Assembly (NCBI GenBank): GCA_031308135.1
Contig: JAHLJT010000631.1
Coordinates: 813,501 to 877,500, forward strand
Origin: Acheta domesticus
Lineage: Eukaryota > Arthropoda > Insecta > Orthoptera > Gryllidae
Direction of reading: 5' to 3'
Length of the DNA: 64,000 nt
The translations under genes and the position numbers were made by a program. Each line of letters starts with the position of its first letter. The first letter of the stretch is position 1. Of the stretch, positions 1 through 12,463 are shown in pieces. The notes beneath the pieces were generated by a model. That model was not told where the DNA came from. It worked only from the letters and a program-made list of their open reading frames with translations, and did not search any database.

Positions 1-1623
1 ACAATACGTGATGCATTACTTTTTTAAGTTAAAATGTATAGCAGAATTCCCTGCTATAGGTCACAGCAACATTCATATACAGATCTTAATAAATATAAAA
101 CATTTAAATTACATTTTCAGCAAGTAGTTGTCGTATGTCGTATGTTCACAATGAAATGTGATTGTATCGTTCCAGAATCTGTAAACCTTCATCGTCATAA
201 TTTCATTAGTCTCGGAGAACAAGTATTGAGCGACATGAAATAATATTTTGAGATTTTTGATTTTCCTTATAGAGCATATATTGTACTTGCCTACAATTTT
301 AACTTTTCTACAGTTCTTTCCTGCGATGTATTCGGAGGGGATCAACTACACATTACTTATTAATAGATGTTGCATTTCATACTATTTACTCTGCGATCGC
401 ACAAGATCCCAAAACATCATTTCGTTTTGCGGAATCTTCTAATTCCCAGCCATGAAAGGCATACGTATTTAAAATTTATGATAGTTAAAAGTTCATGATT
501 CCTCGTTCATGATAGTTGAAAGTAGATATTGTTTTCATATGTGTTGCTATTGCGAAAGAATACATAAATATTCACACAGATTGAATGGTGTTTAAAATGA
601 TTAATTATTGAGTCATTTTCTAATGAGAATGTTCGACATAAAGCAAACTGTGAAAGCTTCCTAATTTTCCACCGTGAACTCAATTACATTGCAAAACATA
701 GATCGACACAACGACTCTCACCACGTTTAACACTCCTGTTGAGAACAGTATGTACGAAGTAATGAAAAGTTCGTGTTATGGAGAAGTACAGTAGTTTTAC
801 TTGGAAGTATATTCGTCCTTGCGTCATTGAATGTCGGGGATGGCGTGATCCGGGACGATCGAACAGCTTTTTGAAGCATTCAGTTGCTCGCTGGAAAGCG
901 GAGCGAAAGGCTGTGTTGTTCCTGCACCTCCGCTGACCTCTTAACGTGCGACAAGTTCGATGTGCGGAAAGATCGGAGAAGGGTCTCTTCAGTTTCATCG
1001 TTTGTTAGCCGGTATTCGGGAGTGTCTGCGGTATTCGGGAGTGCAACCGGTTTTTCGGAGTGAATTGCTCAGTACGCGAAATTGTAGATGATGCGAATGA
1101 ATACTTTGCAAGATGAAACATGAAATCGGACGCAAGATGCAAATGAGGCAGTGAGTGCCATTCAAAATCTTCCAGTGTTCCTGTAGGAAGTGCTATTCGT
1201 TCCTGCGTGAAATGCCCAGCGAGGAGAACTAGGGAATTAGGTGAACCTTTATTTCGTATTTTTGGAATATCGCGACTGCTGATGAGATTATGGGAAACGC
1301 CACTTAAATTGGTGGTCAACAGATGGAAAAGATTGTACGAAACCCGGGGGAAAATGGGAATAACTCGATACAATTCGTCTTTTTCGGCCTCGGTCGAGAA
1401 AGCGAGATTTCAGAACCAACTTCTGCACGTAGAAGACGAGACCTTTAGTGTGACGGAGTGCTCACCACCCTAGAATTAGATCCACATTACCCGGTGGTGA
1501 ATCCAGCCGGTCCTTTGGGGGAGGGGATCGATTTTTGTTAAATAATAAACATATTTGTAATTATATTAAATATTATTTATGTACTGTGATGTGAACTATT
1601 CAGTACTATTCGGTATACATCAA

Positions 1624-1629
1624 CCCCCC

Positions 1630-1679
<50 letters not shown>

Positions 1680-1685
1680 GGGGGT
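1624..1685. repeat. (AT)22 microsatellite inside a GC-clamped palindrome
   Basis: There are twenty-two AT units at 1633-1676. They are bounded by CCCCCGCC on the left and its reverse complement GGCGGGGG on the right, so the whole block is self-complementary and could extrude as a cruciform. Confidence 0.85.
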
Positions 1686-2786
1686 GGATATCATTACTTT
1701 TGCCCCGGGTGACCAACTGAAGTTTCGCCACTGACGGGTCCCACACCTTGAGCCAGATTTAGACGATACATAAAAAGTAGCATTTTTTCTGAAGCGACAA
1801 GATGCATTGGCTGTGTCGAAAATCGGGGGTGCCATTCACAACTTCCGTCTTTGTACTCCAACCCGGCTTCTCGAACATCAGTAGTCTAGCTACGTGTTTT
1901 GTGTGTTGTATCACGCAACGGGGTAGCTACTTTTGTGGTCTTTTTAGGTTTTTTGCCTTGCAACAAGAGTAAAAATGAAAAGAAAACCTAGAACAAAGTG
2001 GTGTCGAAGTTGGCTTCTCAAAAGGAAATTTTCGCGCGAGGAATTGTTAACAGAATTAAGGAGTGAACCTTCTGACTGGAGGAACTATTTGAGGATGGAT
2101 GAAGATACGTAGATCTTTTTTGTTTCTGTCTGAATAATCTTTACTCTTAACCTGCCATAAGCACGGGAAGCTTCTGTATATTTCAATAAATTCTGACAAC
2201 AACTCACGAGAGATTCACGTATAGTTGATGCCACTACAAAAACAGTTGTCAAGAAACACCACTATACCCTAGAAAACCACTGTCAAATTAATAAAATTAA
2301 ATTAAAAAGTATATCGCTCTGCTCTTAGTAGACCGTACCACAAAAGTGAGGTTAGATTGCAACGATTAGATGGAGACACCGTTTACATGCACGGACTTGT
2401 CGCTACGATCTAGCGAAATTGATTGGAATTCGCACCAACCTTCAACCTGGCTCCAATTCCGACAAAACGTAACGACCTCTGGTGTACACGTTCCTATCTT
2501 GCATGCAACGTTTTGTCAATGGAGACAAAACGTTATTGTATCGTCTAAACCTGGCTTTAGAATCCAACGCCTTTGAGCGACCCCTTGGCTCTTGCGCAAT
2601 GTTTTCCCTACCTCGTCCAGGCAAAAACAATCGCCCCTTTCTGCTCCCGCCCTCGCCGCGTGGCTTTGTTGTCGGAGAGCAGCTCCTTCCAGCGAGTCAG
2701 GATCCCTCCGTTTTGAAGGACAGGAAATAAATCATTATATAATTATTTATTTTCAAAATTATATTTCAATTATTTTGAATTACACA

Positions 2787-2790
<4 letters not shown>

Positions 2791-2846
<56 letters not shown>

Positions 2847-2848
2847 AG
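2791..2848. repeat. AT microsatellite
   Basis: A TA/AT run of about 56 bases with one interruption (ATTTAT). Confidence 0.9.
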
Positions 2849-2946
2849 TCATGTGCAAATATACTTTTATTTTTATTAAATAAGGTACAAAGTATTCAGT
2901 AATAGATATTTTTATATTTAATTTATGCAGGGGATATACCATTATA

Positions 2947-3173
2947 CTGCAATATTTTCCATAACTACCTCTCAAAGCCCATCTTCTCGATGAAATATAT
3001 CACGGCACTTCGTGTCTGTCTCGATCGTGCTACTAGATTTCGCATGATCGCGACCGTATTAAGCACTACTTGATCACGCGATATCTAGCCGCAGGACCGA
3101 GAAAGACGCGCAATGCCGTGACATTTTCCATCATGAAGACGGACCTTCGGAGAGAGCAATGGAAAAATCGCAG
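2947..3173. mobile_element. Palindromic MITE, copy 1 (family with TGCGATTTTTCTAAC ends)
   Basis: The two halves are imperfect reverse complements. The left end reads CTGCAATATTTTCCATAACT and the right end GGAAAAATCGCAG, with GATCGCGACC / TGATCACGCG near the centre. It is more diverged than the adjacent copy 2 and lies directly beside it. Confidence 0.6.
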
Positions 3174-3180
3174 TTTATGG

Positions 3181-3407
3181 TGCGATTTTTCTAACTCTGC
3201 CCCTCAAGCCTCTAAGGCCGCGATGGAATATCACACGGCATTTCGCGTCTTTCTCGATTTGCCGGTAGAAGTCGCACGATTGCAAGCACTGCTTGGTACG
3301 GTCGCGATCATGCGAAATCTAGCGGCACAACTGAGAAAGATGCGAAATACCGTGACATATTCCATCTGGAAGACGTGTCATTGAGGGGTAAAGTTATAAA
3401 AATCGCA
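3181..3407. mobile_element. Palindromic MITE, copy 2
   Basis: The element is about 227 bp with arms of roughly 105 bp. The left end is TGCGATTTTTCTAACTCTG and the right end AAAGTTATAAAAATCGCA; the centre is around GCACTGCTTGGTACGG. The same family occurs whole at 61916-62142 and as halves at 30661-30770 and 35385-35487. No transposase is encoded, so it is non-autonomous; the superfamily was not determined. Confidence 0.75.
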
Positions 3408-3567
3408 GTGTAGATTTGGTCCGGGTGACACCAACTGACGGGTGGCCCACCTCCTTACAATCCAACGCATTTGAGCGCCCCCTGGCCTTTTGTGCAATTC
3501 CCCCCCCCATCGCCCAAGCAAAAACAATCCCGCCCTGAGCTAAGGCTTGTCCTCCGTGTGTCCTTAG

Positions 3568-3732
3568 GATGGGGAGAGCGAGCAGGAGGAGGAGAACAAG
3601 GACCTGCTGCACGACTCGGGCCACAACGCGCAGAACGCACAGGACAAGGACTCGATGCACGACGGACAGACGCCGCCCTCGAAGCGGCTGCCCTCGCTGA
3701 AGCTCATCCCCAACCCCTTCAAGAAGGGCAAG
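3568..3732 (+). CDS. Nrt: Neurotactin exon: cytoplasmic acidic/basic segment
   Basis: This is a 55-codon internal exon, phase 0 at both ends. The acceptor is TCCTTAG at 3561-3567, after a pyrimidine-rich run. The in-frame TAG inside that acceptor shows the coding part cannot extend further left. The donor is GTACGT from 3733. The peptide begins with an acidic stretch (DGESEQEEENKD), continues with a polar part rich in D, H, N and Q, and ends in a basic-hydrophobic block (PSLKLIPNPFKKGK). Fly neurotactin has comparable short lysine-rich LP blocks in its cytoplasmic tail; I infer that this is one of them. Codon use is GC-rich compared with the flanking intron. Upstream coding exons must exist but were not recognised in bases 1-3567. 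Confidence 0.85.
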
Positions 3733-6312
3733 GTACGTGCCGCATGCCCGCGCTACTCGCTGTGCTGTGCTCGGGAACGAACGCTGTCATGGATGGCTGT
3801 GTTGTTAGACGCCAAGCTACGTTCCAGTTCCCACAGGTTGACGCATGTTGACGAAATGAGGTTTTTTTTGTTTATATGCGAACGGCTGAAAATATTAGTA
3901 AACGCCATGTTTCCAGTTAATTCGGATACCTCGGTTATTTCTTGATGGTTTCTCGATCTATCACGTGATCAGTTTGCGCCATTTATAATCGTAGGGCACT
4001 ACTATTGTGCAATGTTTTAAATAAAAGAAATAGATACTTGCGAAAGGGGAGATACCATACGAAATCTAGTGAAAATTAAGTTCTTTATTGGCTATCGTAT
4101 CCTGTATTTATTTCAGACGAATATATTAACATTTTATGCCAAATGTTATTTTATTACGACTTCCAATATGCTTTTGATTGTATGAATCACAACTGTACAA
4201 TCTCGGATTGTACATTTCATTAACATTCCCTGGAAATTACTTATATTTTCAGTGATCAATATGAGATGGGACACAACCTTCATTTCTGTCGTGGAATGGA
4301 ACGTGACTTGGATTGTTCAATGGAATGTTCAAAGTAGATTCATCACATGCAGTCACATGAAGTACGTGCTTGGTGATGCAGGTTTAGGACAAAGTGTATG
4401 CTGAATTAGTGAAGCTCGATACTTCTTAGTACTCGTAGATATTAGCGACAATAGTTGCATCCTAGAGGATATGACTTGAATCTGATGCCTGACACTGCGA
4501 CAAATAGAACTCACTTCATGCCTCATTTCTTTTAGGGCTTTCAGAAAAAGATAGAGCTTAGAGATTTAGGCTATCGGCTTGTCTATCCTACAATATCTCC
4601 TAATAGTGGGTCCTTGGAATGTGAAGAATATACGTAAAATATCATTTATTTCCTGTCACCTGAACGTCGAACTGTGAGCAATACATTTAAGACGTTTTCC
4701 CTGGATGAATAACGGTTTTATTAAGGTACTTACAGAAACAATGTTGTTAGGGAAAATCTAAATCGCAATTTGCGAACATTAAGCGAGAATTAAGCGATGT
4801 GTACGTTTCATACACGATTCCCATTACGTTCTCTTCATTAGTTAACATGATGCATTCAGTGTGAACATGGTAATCCAGAAGTGAGAAGATATCAATCTCA
4901 GGAAAATATTATTTAAATACTTTCATGTACGTATCTCCGAACTCATAACAGGAATGTTATGGATTGTTATTAAAATGGAATATAATTAAAACATTAAAGG
5001 TTAGTGGAAAATTATTAAAACATTAAAGATACATACGTATTCTTGAAGTTATTATATTAGTGTCCATGTACTAGGACGTTGTAATTTATTGTTCATGCAT
5101 AACACAATTTGCTGGACGCAATTCGATTCTAGTTGTGTGCTCCAAAACAACGGTTCGAGGCATCTGTCTTTCAAATTCATTTGAATTTGATATCTTTAAC
5201 TTGTGCAGATGTTAAATGTTTAATAGTAAAATAAGTTGAGGAGGAAATTGTGTTAAGTTAATTATCACTAAAAAAATATATTTCGTACTTTAGGACTTTG
5301 TTAAATTGTTAGATGACTATGTATACTCCCAAAATAGAATAACTCAATTTAAAATGAAATACTTCAGCCTCAGCGATTCAACGTTATTTATTATCTTTTC
5401 AATCACAAAACAATAGATTGCATTTGTCAAATCCTTACGATTACTAATAATTTGTTAAGATATGAAATTCAATTGAAGTATATTGTAAGGAAAATCTGGT
5501 ATGAAGGTTTCACAAATATAATGATATGAAGAAAAAGGCATGGGCAGAATGTTCGATCTGATAGACAAGATTTGCTAGAGACAGAATATTCGGTAAGAAG
5601 TTCATTCATTAAGGAAAGAATATAAATGAATAATTATTATCTCAAATGCGATTAGTAATAGGATTCTCTCAATAAATAGAAATAAATGGTACACATTTCC
5701 TTCGTTAAGAAGAGTGAACATTTCAATAGACAGAACTACTGCGAACGTAAAGCACGGATTAATGTTGATGAAAAAAAGGTCAAAATGAAACTATAATTCA
5801 AATATGTTTTGTTCGGTGCAATTTTGTTTTATTTTTTCCGGAGATAACATTCCTCCAGTAGAAATTAATTTAAATGAAAAAGCCTTATAATTTTGAAAAT
5901 TCTCATTAACTATTGTATTACCAAAAATATTAAATTCTGGCTTACTCGAATTACTGATATTTTGCAAAGATATATGAGATGTAATTGAGTATAATAAATG
6001 TATCATGATATATGTAAGATACGTCTCATACATGTTTCATTAAAAACACTAGAAGATTGAATTGTTCCAAAGGAAAGACGAACTAATATTTGTTGCGAAC
6101 AGAATAATCGATTGGAAGCGCACTGCATTAGAAAGACCATTAAGACAAACTTCAATACAAAATACGATTAGAACTAGACGCCCCAGAATAAATTGAAAGC
6201 GAAGGTTGGAAGATCCTCCGCCGAGGTCGTCGACAGATCGGATCAATAGACAGACAGGCGCGCAGCGATCCAAGCGAACCAAGCACCCGATCGCACCCCG
6301 GTGCGGGCGCAG
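3733..6312 (+). other. Nrt: Nrt intron (about 2.6 kb)
   Basis: AT-rich intron from donor GTACGT to the likely acceptor at 6312. I saw no second gene, structured RNA or clear mobile element in it; short ORFs here look like chance. Confidence 0.7.
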
Positions 6313-6498
6313 GCCGCCGCGTCGTCATCGGCAGCCGCGGAGGCGCCGGGGGCGGAGCCGGCGGCGGCGGAGGCGGGCGAGGCCAGCGCCGGCGGCGGGG
6401 GCGGGGGCGGCGCGGCCAAGAGCAAGCGCGTCGCCCTGCTCGAGGCCATCCAGCTGCCGCTCGTGTCCATCTTGCCGCGCAGGAACCGCGCGCCCAAG
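6313..6498 (+). CDS. Nrt: Neurotactin exon: Ala/Gly-rich cytoplasmic segment
   Basis: This exon has about 62 codons and ends in phase 0 at the donor GTAACG (6499). It starts with an Ala/Glu/Gly-rich low-complexity stretch that includes a run of seven Gly. It ends in a conserved block, SKRVALLEAIQLPLVSILPR followed by RNRAPK. That block resembles the LL-x-AI-x-LP...IPKK block that directly precedes the GLASMETLDD block in fly neurotactin, so exon order agrees with the family. The left border is uncertain: GCGCAG at 6307-6312 gives phase 0 but has a poor pyrimidine tract, and the frame stays open back to 6250, so AGs at 6257 or 6265 are possible. GC content is extreme relative to the introns, and the exon lies in a CpG-rich patch. 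Confidence 0.82.
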
Positions 6499-6570
6499 GT
6501 AACGACACGCGCCCGCGGCTGAGCCGCGCGCGCGTGTGTGTGTGGGGGGTTTGGAACCAACACCAGCCGC

Positions 6571-6690
6571 GTGCAGATTGTTAGCCAATCAGCAACTCCG
6601 GTTTGAAATGTACGGAGGCGTGCAGATTATTAGCCAATCAATATCCCCGGTTTGAAGTGCACCGAAAATTTTTATGGCCAATCACGTACG
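6571..6690. promoter_or_regulatory. Three CCAAT motifs in a short tandem duplication
   Basis: GCAGATT-TTAGCCAATCA occurs twice, about 49 bp apart (CCAAT at 6585 and 6634). A third GGCCAATCA lies 44 bp further on (6678). This follows directly after the CpG-rich Nrt exon. CCAAT is the NF-Y box, but a regulatory role here is inference; the duplication itself is plain. Confidence 0.4.
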
Positions 6691-6699
6691 TTATTTTTA

Positions 6700-9600
6700 A
6701 AATGTCTATATTCTCAATGGAACATAAATAGATGAGGGGAGATAAAATACATGAGGGGTAATGAAATATCTGATTTATCAGTTTCTGTATGCCACTTTAT
6801 GTAGGCTTTTGAACTCACTTTCTAGCAGTGTTGGAGCTAACTAGTACGTTTGTATCATACTAATCCCCCCCCCCCAAAAAGAAAGAAAAGAAGAAAAAAA
6901 ATTGTGGGTAGGTGTGCAAACTGTTACGTGGAGTCCCGGATGGATCTAACTCATGCCAGTAGAAATCTCAACCCTTTTTGTAATTATGAACTTTTCTGAC
7001 ATCGGTCTGTTTTTGTCAGTGATATTCAGGAGAGTTTGGTTCTGGACTGAACAGTCAACCATCCTCCCCAACATCCAACTTAAAAGCTAGGGGGTTAGTA
7101 CAGGATACGAAAAAGTGCGTTGTCCTTGTTCCATTGAGGAAATAGATATTTTGTGTTCGATGTATCGGAGAAAATCTGGAATCAAACGATGAGAGCTTAT
7201 ATTTCCCGTTTTAGTCCGTATAAATGTCTCAAATCTGGAAGTGGATGATAGGACATTTTGACCGCGGCAGCTTCCAGTAATTAACTTGCAACCATACGGC
7301 CGTATTTTTGTGAGATAACTGTTCATGTTTGCTGTTAATCAGTCAAAACATTTAATTCGTAATAGTGTTACTTGAATATGTGCCCCGACCATTTTATTCG
7401 ACCCGTTGATTTTATTATTATAATATTATTTCAGAAATTACGAAACTGGTCACCCCCGTGAGAGATAATTTCTCTTCTTCAATTTCAACTATAGAGATGT
7501 TTTCATCGACCTCATGTATGGTTTTGTTGAAGCGGAAAAATCTCTTTGAATAAACATAATCTGATCTGATTCGAAAGAATAATTCGCCCAGATCTCTTTG
7601 CTTGGATTATCCTTATTTAAGTTTTCTCCCTCGTGTACCAAACTGGCTTTCAGTGTTAATTGAAAAGAGCGAGTTCATTCTGCATCGGATATCGGAAAAA
7701 CGTATTCTGGGTACTTCGTCGGTGGTTATTGCAAGGCGTACTTTTTTTCGTTATTAATTGTTCGCATTTCCTAAACACGGTTAGGAGTATGAAACGTCTG
7801 ATGCAACCTGTTCGGGATATTCTACTTAATCGCACACGCTCCCGCTTCCCTAGCGCTGACCACAGCAGGCTCGCTGTTTTAAATTGAAATGGCTGCTCAT
7901 TGCCGCAAAAGCACGCTAAAAACTTTCCGAATCATGACGTGCTAATGCGTTGGTGTTCGACTCGGCGGATTTGATTGTGGGCGAATTAATACATCCCGAT
8001 CTCGTTGATTGGCTCGCATTCTGCTCGCAGCGGGTGTTGGTATGAAAAATATTTTTCGTCTCAGGTGGCGACACAATCCACTTTATGCACTTTCCATGCT
8101 TCTCACCAGTTCGCCAGCTGCACATGCTATCTATGTGCGTTTAGGTTTACGAAGAGTGGCTCCTTTTGCGATTGAAAACTTGAAGTTTAAGTCCGACTTT
8201 TTAATACTATTTTTTGCTTAACTTTTTTTATCTGGAATGAATATTACCGGCCTACATGCGTTTGAAATTTTTTTCTTTATAGTAAGAGTGTCAGTCGAAA
8301 AGAAGTAAATTAAAGGAAAAATATATTAAAAATGATAGTGCACTAATAATTTTTAGTTTTTTATGTATTGTGAGCAAATTTAATACTAGCGCTTTACTTG
8401 TGTGAAATGGATTTTTTATGTAATTTTCAAATAATAAATGGAAGGAAAATGAGGAAAGCCGACGAGTGATAAAAAAGGGCGAGTCCCAAGATTTTGCGAA
8501 TTGAAGAGAATAAATTGATCAATAATGTGACATCCTTTTATTCTACACTGATTCCGAAGGTATTAACAAATGTATTTACTCGCGGATTACGGAGACTAGT
8601 CTAAGGTTACAAGAAATGTTACGAACCAAAAAATGAAAAACCAATAAACCAAAATTAAGTACACCCAGAAAAAAATACATTGCACATTACGTAATTCTTC
8701 AAAAAATATACATTAGTACTCAAATTGTAAATTATTAGAATTAGTATTTGTTACAATTCTCAGAAATGAATTTTTTAGTAGAAATAGTTTCAGACTTACT
8801 TGTACTTACGCCTGAAACAATGTTTCTAATGATAAAATTCACCAGGGCCATAGGACACTGTCCTACTCTTTTAATTCTGAACCAAAAATTACCTTTTAAG
8901 ATATTTCAACAAGTATTTTTATATCAATCTCGAAGGTGAAGCGTCCCCAATAATTTTTTTTCAAACATCAAAAAGACAGGATAATTGCAGTTTTTCAAGA
9001 AGATTCAACAATTATTAACGCATAAGCAGTTTTAAAACTATATAAAATTAATTGGTTGAGTATTAAGGAAATTAGAGAAACTTTATTGATAATTAATCGG
9101 AAGAAATGATCAGGAATAAGCACGTTCGTCGGTGTATTTATTTAATTGTTTGTGATAGAAATGCACAGGATAAATAGACGTGTTCGTTTGATTCTGAAAA
9201 TTAATTGTGATTTGTGAAACTGCCTTTCTAGAAAATGGTGTTGTTTATTTTTCAAGATAATGACTTGAAAACGACGTTGATGCTGGCACAAATATTCCTG
9301 CATGTCGATGTGTGTCACAAAAACACACACAAGGATGCGTTCCATTAGACGCATGGTCGTTCCCTGAATAAGAACCTCCATTACGTAATATCGACCTCGG
9401 TACACCGTCCCGGGAAGAAATGTCCCGCGTTCTTGTTGCGGACTGTTAGTAACCTCATTTCCGGTCTTATTGGACGAACCTGCGAGTCGTAAGGATGACC
9501 ACGTTCTCCCAGTTTTTGCTGTGAGCAGCTGCGACCAAGACGACGCACCGACTGACATTCTTTCCGCCCCGTTGCACGTTGCATTGCATGCGTTGCAGTT

Positions 9601-10200
9601 GCACAGCGCGCCCTTTCCGCATGACTGCCTTGAGCGAATGCCGCCAACGAGCATGGCACCGTAGCATGTTTCTTTTGCCCTACTTTGTTCTTAAGTAGCT
9701 TCTAGTTGTTTGCTGTTTCCTAGAAGTTGGTTATGTACTGCACTGTTGTTGATTTTCAGGATGTATTTTTGCTTTTCAGCTCAGCGGAACGAGGTAACTA
9801 CAACTTTGAGTTGAATAAAATCAATGAATGAAAATTTCATGAGTTCAATAACAAAACGAACATTGTGCGGCAAAATATGTGATTTTAGAATTTTATTTGT
9901 GATGTGGAGAAAGACACTGCATCAACGATTGTGGCGAATGATAAACGAATGATAAATGAATGACGTATTTTACTGATTGCTTTCAATGTGGGTGAAGAAC
10001 AGGTAACAGTTGTGACGTAAGAGAATTTCGAAAATGGAATTCTGTGTATGGACGATTTTCTTGTTTCTAGACTTACTTAGCTCCGACATTTGAGCTTGTG
10101 GTGTTGTGATACAGGAAACATAGCTACATTTTACGACTCTTCGTGAAACATATTGTTTCTGAGGGATTTAAAAAAATGAAGGAGTTACTGAACACCTCGC
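6700..10200. other. Intron stretch without recognised genes
   Basis: AT-rich intron sequence with a homopolymer patch (poly-C then poly-A) near 6867-6900. A 170-codon minus-strand ORF ends at 9142, but it has no recognisable motif and reads through AT-rich sequence. I see no confident RNA gene, transposon end or repeat copy here. Confidence 0.5.
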
Positions 10201-10205
10201 GACGT

Positions 10206-10290
10206 TGGCATTTGCAAAATCAAGAGGAAAATTCAACTTATCTTTTTTCCGAAAATATTAACTATTTATGCGGATAATGAAAACATGAAA
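10206..10290. repeat. Dispersed repeat, copy 1 (second copy at 14643-14730)
   Basis: GCATTTGCAAAATCAAGAGG and the following ~65 bases, including ATTCAACTTATCTTTTTTC and TATGCGGATAA, recur nearly unchanged at 14643-14730 in the same orientation. The family is unidentified. Confidence 0.7.
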
Positions 10291-10389
10291 CAAACTAGTA
10301 TCTTGCGTGACCAAAAATGCTGCTGAAGAAACACAAAATGGTTTTCCAAAACTACACAAGACCAACTGCCCTACAAATAAAATACTTTT

Positions 10390-10590
10390 ATATAACATGA
10401 CAACAATTAAGATTTTTACAATTTTGGCGAATAGTTTTCAATTCGGACCTACAGAAAAAGTACTTTTTTGGTCAATATTACATACTAGTTTTAATTATCT
10501 TTTTGTATTAGGCACCACTAAATATTCAAAACGCCCTCGTGTAATATCCGTTGTCATATTGAGACCGTGATATAATTCTGTAATACATTT
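10390..10590 (+). repeat. Direct repeat, copy 1 (~200 bp)
   Basis: The block containing TTGGCGAATAGTTTTCAATT, AGGCACCACTAAATATTC and TCATATTGAGACCG recurs at 11023-11238 with about 10 percent change. The second copy carries an extra 16-base stretch near 11189. No coding capacity is evident. Confidence 0.75.
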
Positions 10591-11022
10591 TTTGTATTCC
10601 AGCATTATAAACGACATTTTCTGTTGCAAGAAATTGTTCATAATCAGACGTTTTATGGCACATGTGATGACGTATTAGATTTTACGGCTCGAATGATTGC
10701 GTCATCACACATTCCGCCAATCGCAGCGAGAGAATTAGGGGGAGATAGAGGTAAACAGAACAGCCGTCCACAGTTTTCTCGCACAGAAGTCAAATACCCG
10801 AGACATCACAGGAAAGTTCTTCGCAAATTTATCTTATTTCATTATCTTATAAATTTATAACGCTGTCATACAAAAAATAATAGCGTATGCAACTCGTTTA
10901 TAATGCTGCTTTATTGCATTCGTACAAATTTGAAAACTCTCTCCTAACGTCGCTCGTTTTCAAAACATGTGCTCATGCAATGAAGCTTAACATTATAAAC
11001 TAATTGCATAAACTACTATTAT

Positions 11023-11238
11023 GTAATATGAGAACAAATTAAGATTTTTACAGATTTGGCGAATAGTTTTCAATTCGGATCTGCAGAAAAAATACTATTT
11101 TGGTCAATATGACATTCTAGTTTTAATTATATTTTTATATGAGGCACCACGAAATATTCAAAATCCCCTCGTGTAATATACATTGTCAGACAACATCATT
11201 GTCATATTGAGACCGCGATATAATTCTGTAATATATTT
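11023..11238 (+). repeat. Direct repeat, copy 2 (~215 bp)
   Basis: Second copy of the 10390-10590 block in the same orientation, ending just before a GC-rich patch. Confidence 0.75.
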
Positions 11239-11244
11239 ATCCTC

Positions 11245-11600
11245 GTCCCTTTCGTTGCGCGAGTAAATAACGACGGAATCCGCGCCGTTGTTTCGTGAGC
11301 AGCGAGTCTGGCTCGGGCGACGTGAACGAGAGGCGCGGCTCTGTAGCGAACTGAGGGGCAACAGCTGCGGGGGTTGGGCGCGGAATGTAATCAGCGGTGG
11401 TCGGGCGTCAGGCCCGGGGGTGGGGCGCCCATTAGAGAGTCGGCTGTCGACGGCTCCGCAGTTAGGAGCTGCGCTTTACGGGAAACTGCAGAACACCTCG
11501 AGGAGGTGCGAAGCACCCTCCACGGCCGCGAGAAGGGGAGCGAGAAGGCGAGCGAGAAGGCAACGCGAGAACGCTGAGGGGGACGGGGACGGAAGGGGGA
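11245..11600. promoter_or_regulatory. CpG-rich patch in the long intron
   Basis: The GC- and CpG-dense stretch contains several GGGGCG-type boxes and overlapping ORFs that look like products of base composition. It could be a promoter or enhancer of Nrt or of an unannotated transcript. No splice-supported exon was found. Confidence 0.3.
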
Positions 11601-11707
11601 TGAAAGACAGAAACGGACGGAGGAATAATGAAATGCGTAGGGGTAAGGGAGATCGTATTAATAGTACGGAGTTTTAGCATATCAAATATCTTGAAGACGT
11701 ATACAAC

Positions 11708-11777
11708 AAGCGTCTGGCAACACTGCTCGCAGGTCATAAAAGATATTGCAATGTGTATTGAATCTCCGTTTTCCTTC
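11708..11777 (+). repeat. Repeat unit matching the left edge of the assembly gap
   Basis: GTCTGGCAACACTGCTCGCA through CTCCGTTTTCCTT recurs at 12398-12463 with few changes. The second copy runs straight into the N block. Confidence 0.8.
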
Positions 11778-12397
11778 AGCTTATGGCTCTGTAAAATCTT
11801 TTAGCAAAGCGTTGCTAGATGTATTTACCAGTCGAGTACTATCGAATACGAAAATTCAGTATCGAACTCGCAGGCAGTATTGCCAGACGATCAAATGCAT
11901 ATCCCAGTATCAACCTTCAATTTAATTAAATTCTGAAATTGTTCACATAAGAACTCTATTACGTTTTAAACACACACAAGAAGTTCGTTAAACTTATCTC
12001 AATATCGATTCATTTTTATAAATTAAATCGATATTGAGTTGAGTTTAACAAAATTCTTTCCAATATATACGATACTTCTACAAGATAAATGGAAGGTGTT
12101 TTCTATCGTTTGGTCGTTCTAGCGTGTGGTAATGGTCAAATCGTTTTCTACTACTACAGCACGTGCTAGAAAAGGGCTATCCTATGGCACTTTTAATGTT
12201 TTACGACCGTGTTTTCACCACTCTTATAGTTATTTGTAATAGCAGTGAAAAGTGTTAAATTATGAATAAACAAGATTATACGAATCTTAAATCGTACATC
12301 ATCAATTACCGTACATATAAAATCCTGGTATTTTATGAAGACATCCTGGTGCATGGTATCTTTATTAAAAGCTTGATAAAAATACCAGGATCCTGGT

Positions 12398-12463
12398 ACG
12401 TCTGGCAACGCTGCTCGCAGGTCATAAAGATATTGCAATATTCATTGAATCTCCGTTTTCCTT
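12398..12463 (+). repeat. Repeat unit truncated by the assembly gap
   Basis: Second copy of the 11708-11777 block, cut off at CTCCGTTTTCCTT by the N run. The repeat probably caused the scaffold break. Confidence 0.8.

Larger units (their letters stand above)
1..3567. other. Region upstream of the first visible Nrt exon
   Basis: No coding exon was recognised. The stretch holds AT microsatellites at 1633-1676 and 2791-2848, two copies of a palindromic MITE (2947-3407), and a short direct duplication. In the duplication, the sequence at about 2556-2625 (ATCCAACGCCTTTGAGCG and onward) recurs with changes at 3458-3530, just before the exon. A related fragment around GGGTGACCAACTGA lies at 1706-1760 and again near 3420. 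The missing N-terminal Nrt coding exon may lie further left or be too short to see. Confidence 0.5.

Noticed and set aside
9142..9654. A 170-codon minus-strand ORF
   Set aside because: No recognisable motif, no splice-site chain, and composition that changes abruptly inside the ORF; probably chance.
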